Positions 59,360 to 60,853 of a DNA stretch of 60,853 nucleotides are shown here, piece after piece. Origin of the DNA: an uncultured Eubacteriales bacterium (GTDB lineage Bacteria > Bacillota > Clostridia > Christensenellales > Aristaeellaceae); the NCBI GenBank assembly GCA_902778995.1, contig CACYZW010000007.1:1-60853 (forward strand), given 5' to 3'. Within the stretch, counting starts at the first letter, position 1, and each line of letters starts with the position of its first letter. A program made the translations under genes and the position numbers. The notes below the pieces were generated by a model that saw only the letters and a list, made by a program, of their open reading frames with translations, was not told the DNA's origin and made no database searches.

Positions 59360-60853
59360 TTACTGCGCCTGTCCCTCCGCGATTGCCGCCTCTGGCGGGG
59401 TGAAGGTCACGTCGGCCTTGGCGACGGTGACGGCGAGGGCCTGGGCCTCGGCGTCGGGGTCGCCGGCGGGCTTGAGGAACACGGTGTAATCCCCGGAATA
59501 GAGCCATTCCCCGTCAGCGCTCACCAGCGCCTGTGCCTCGCCGTTGTAGGTCAGGGCGTTGGGCGTGGGAAGGGTGGCGGCGGGCTGATCGGTGACGGGT
59601 TCGTCAGCCACGGGTTCGTGGGCGACGGGTTCGTCCGCGACGGGCTGGTCGGCTACAGGTTCGTCAGCCACGGGTTCGTCAGCCACGGGCTGATCGGCTG
59701 CGGGTTCGTCGGTCACGGATTCGTCCGCAACGGGCTGATCAACCACAGGTTCGTCTTCAACGGGTTTGTCCACGACGGGTTCATCCGCGACAGGCTGGTA
59801 GGCCACGGATTCGTCAGCGACGGGCTGGTCAGCAACGGGCTGGTCGGCCACGGGCTGGTCGGCCACGGGTTCGTCAGCGACGGGTTCGTCGGCCACGGGC
59901 GGGTTAGCGGCAGGCTGGTCGGCGACGGGCTGGTCTGCCACGGGTTCGTCGGCCACGGGTTCGTCGGCGACGGGCGGGTCAGCCACGGGCGGGTCAGCGA
60001 CGGGCGGGTCGGCCACGGGCGGGTCAGTGACGGGCTGGTCGGCCACGGGCGGGTCAGTGACGGGCTGGTCGGCCACGGGTTCGTCAGCCACGGGTTCGTC
60101 GGCCACGGCTTCGTCCGCCACGGGCTGGTCGGTAACAGGTTCGTCGGCCACGGGTTCGTCCGCAACGGGCGGATCAGCGACAGGCTGGTCGGCCACGGGT
60201 TCGTCAGCCACGGGTTTGTCCACGACAGGTTCGTCCGCCACGGGTTCGTCAGCGACAGGCAGGTCGGCGACAGGCTGGTCGGCCACGGGTTCGTCTGACA
60301 TGGGTTCATCGGCGACAGGCTGGTCCGCGACGGGCGGGTCCGCGACAGGCTGGTCGGCGACAGGTTCGTCGGCCACGGGTTCGTCGGCCACGGGTTCGTC
60401 TGCGACGGGTGGGTCTGCGACAGGCTGATCGGCCACGGGTTCGTCTGCCACGGGCGGGTCAGCGACGGGCGGGTCAGCCACGGGTTCGTCGGCCACGGGC
60501 GGGTCAGCGACGGGCGGCTCGGCCACCGTCTCCGCAAACCGCGCATACACCGCGATTTCCGGCACCAGCGCGTCCACCTGGGCGATCACGGGATCGACTG
60601 CACCGTCTTCGTCTCCATCCACGAAAAGCGGCGTGCCGTCCTCCAGGAACCAGCCCTCAAAGGTCGTCCCCTCCGGCGCGGCGGGGTCTTCGGGGCGGAG
60701 GATCTCCTCCCCCGCCTTCGCCGTCTGCGCCGCGTATTCTTCCCCGTTCAGGAGGAAGCGGTACACCACCACGGCCTCCGGCGCGTCCGAAACCAGGTCG
60801 CCGATGGACAGGTCGCTCAAACCGTCCAGGCCCATGCCCCCGTCCGCAACGGG
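59360..60853 (-). CDS. PVAD-repeat surface protein, 5' end outside the window
   Basis: At least 497 codons; the frame continues past the right edge (the edge codes PVADGG, so more repeats lie upstream). Within view: a Flg_new/InlB-like beta domain (~20-105: GTTFEGWFLEDGTPLF, PEIAVYARFAE), about 62 pentapeptide repeats PVADx with x = Glu, Gln or Pro (~60517-59594), and a C-terminal MBG-like domain (NALTYNGEAQALV, YSGDYTVFLKPAGDPDAEA). No LPXTG or membrane anchor at the C-terminus. The repeat is likely an extended acidic stalk; whole protein probably an adhesin or other surface protein. Confidence 0.85.
   Translation of the reverse strand, partial: PVADGGMGLDGLSDLSIGDLVSDAPEAVVVYRFLLNGEEYAAQTAKAGEEILRPEDPAAPEGTTFEGWFLEDGTPLFVDGDEDGAVDPVIAQVDALVPEIAVYARFAETVAEPPVADPPVADEPVADPPVADPPVADEPVADQPVADPPVADEPVADEPVADEPVADQPVADPPVADQPVADEPMSDEPVADQPVADLPVADEPVADEPVVDKPVADEPVADQPVADPPVADEPVADEPVTDQPVADEAVADEPVADEPVADQPVTDPPVADQPVTDPPVADPPVADPPVADPPVADEPVADEPVADQPVADQPAANPPVADEPVADEPVADQPVADQPVADQPVADESVAYQPVADEPVVDKPVEDEPVVDQPVADESVTDEPAADQPVADEPVADEPVADQPVADEPVAHEPVADEPVTDQPAATLPTPNALTYNGEAQALVSADGEWLYSGDYTVFLKPAGDPDAEAQALAVTVAKADVTFTPPEAAIAEGQAQ
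59594..60517 (-). repeat. 15-bp tandem repeat coding for PVADx
   Basis: About 62 units of 15 bp with the pattern GGTTCGTCxGCCACG on the plus strand and mainly third-base and x-codon variation. Unit length of 15 keeps the frame whatever the copy number. Confidence 0.85.

Noticed and set aside
59618-60298. Long open frame on the plus strand opposite the PVAD repeats
   Set aside because: It is the reverse reading of the 15-bp repeat (His/Gly/Val-rich periodic protein), lacks a ribosome site and exists only because the repeat has no stop in that frame.
1-60853. tRNA or rRNA genes
   Set aside because: No T-loop (GGTTCGAATCC-type) with matching acceptor stem, and no conserved rRNA stretch was found on reading both strands.

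Overview
The window reads as a chromosomal segment of a fairly GC-rich Gram-positive anaerobe, most likely a gut-type member of the Clostridia (Bacillota). Evidence: Firmicute-style AGGAGG ribosome sites and sigma-A promoters, a one-chain PurL of about 1,230 residues, two tandem DacF-type carboxypeptidases beside a LytM membrane peptidase, a GerMN lipoprotein, and very large secreted repeat proteins (MBG, BspA-like leucine-rich, PVAD pentapeptide). The exact genus cannot be read from the sequence. No rRNA, tRNA, CRISPR array or intact insertion sequence was seen.

Layout. 1-1.2 kb: palindrome array, mobile-repeat remnants and one unrecognised gene. 1.2-4.8 kb: secreted transglutaminase/MBG-repeat protein. 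5.5-7.8 kb: a small double-glycine-leader peptide followed by a two-domain SunS-like glycosyltransferase broken by two frameshifts. 8-11.7 kb: DUF2974-type hydrolase, TPR protein, YprB-like exonuclease and a Bcp peroxiredoxin. 11.9-14.2 kb: cysK-lysC. 14.5-26.4 kb: a nine-gene de novo purine operon (purE-C-F-M-N-O-AICARFT-D-L) in which the usual bifunctional PurH is replaced by a stand-alone AICAR transformylase and an archaeal-type IMP cyclohydrolase; purB and purK are not here. 27-31.3 kb: Fe3+/polyamine-type ABC importer (binding protein, fused double permease, ATPase). 31.5-34.6 kb: HAD phosphatase, Hsp20, nucleotide-sugar epimerase, small conserved protein. 34.6-43.5 kb: cell-envelope block (LytM peptidase, two D-Ala-D-Ala carboxypeptidases, response regulator, histidine kinase, GerMN lipoprotein, M20 amidohydrolase). 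43.8-47 kb: BspA-like leucine-rich protein split by a 23-bp duplication. 47.2-51.1 kb: TetR regulator, amidase and FecCD-type ABC importer without a binding protein. 51.2-59.1 kb: YgiQ radical SAM protein, three GNATs, mfd, a decayed sugar-binding-protein gene and pth. 59.3 kb to the right edge: C-terminal part of a PVAD-repeat surface protein cut by the window end.

The most interesting material is (1) the double-glycine peptide with its adjacent, broken glycosyltransferase, a possible glycosylated-peptide locus; (2) intergenic arrays of short perfect hairpins with three-base loops and divergent stems, one of them inside the purine operon; (3) a family of about 165-bp inverted-repeat elements (MITE-like) in at least six full or partial copies, two of them touching terminators; and (4) likely on/off lesions (a homopolymer and a 23-bp tandem duplication) in genes for surface or secreted products. 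All function calls come from reading motifs in the translated sequence; no database search was run.
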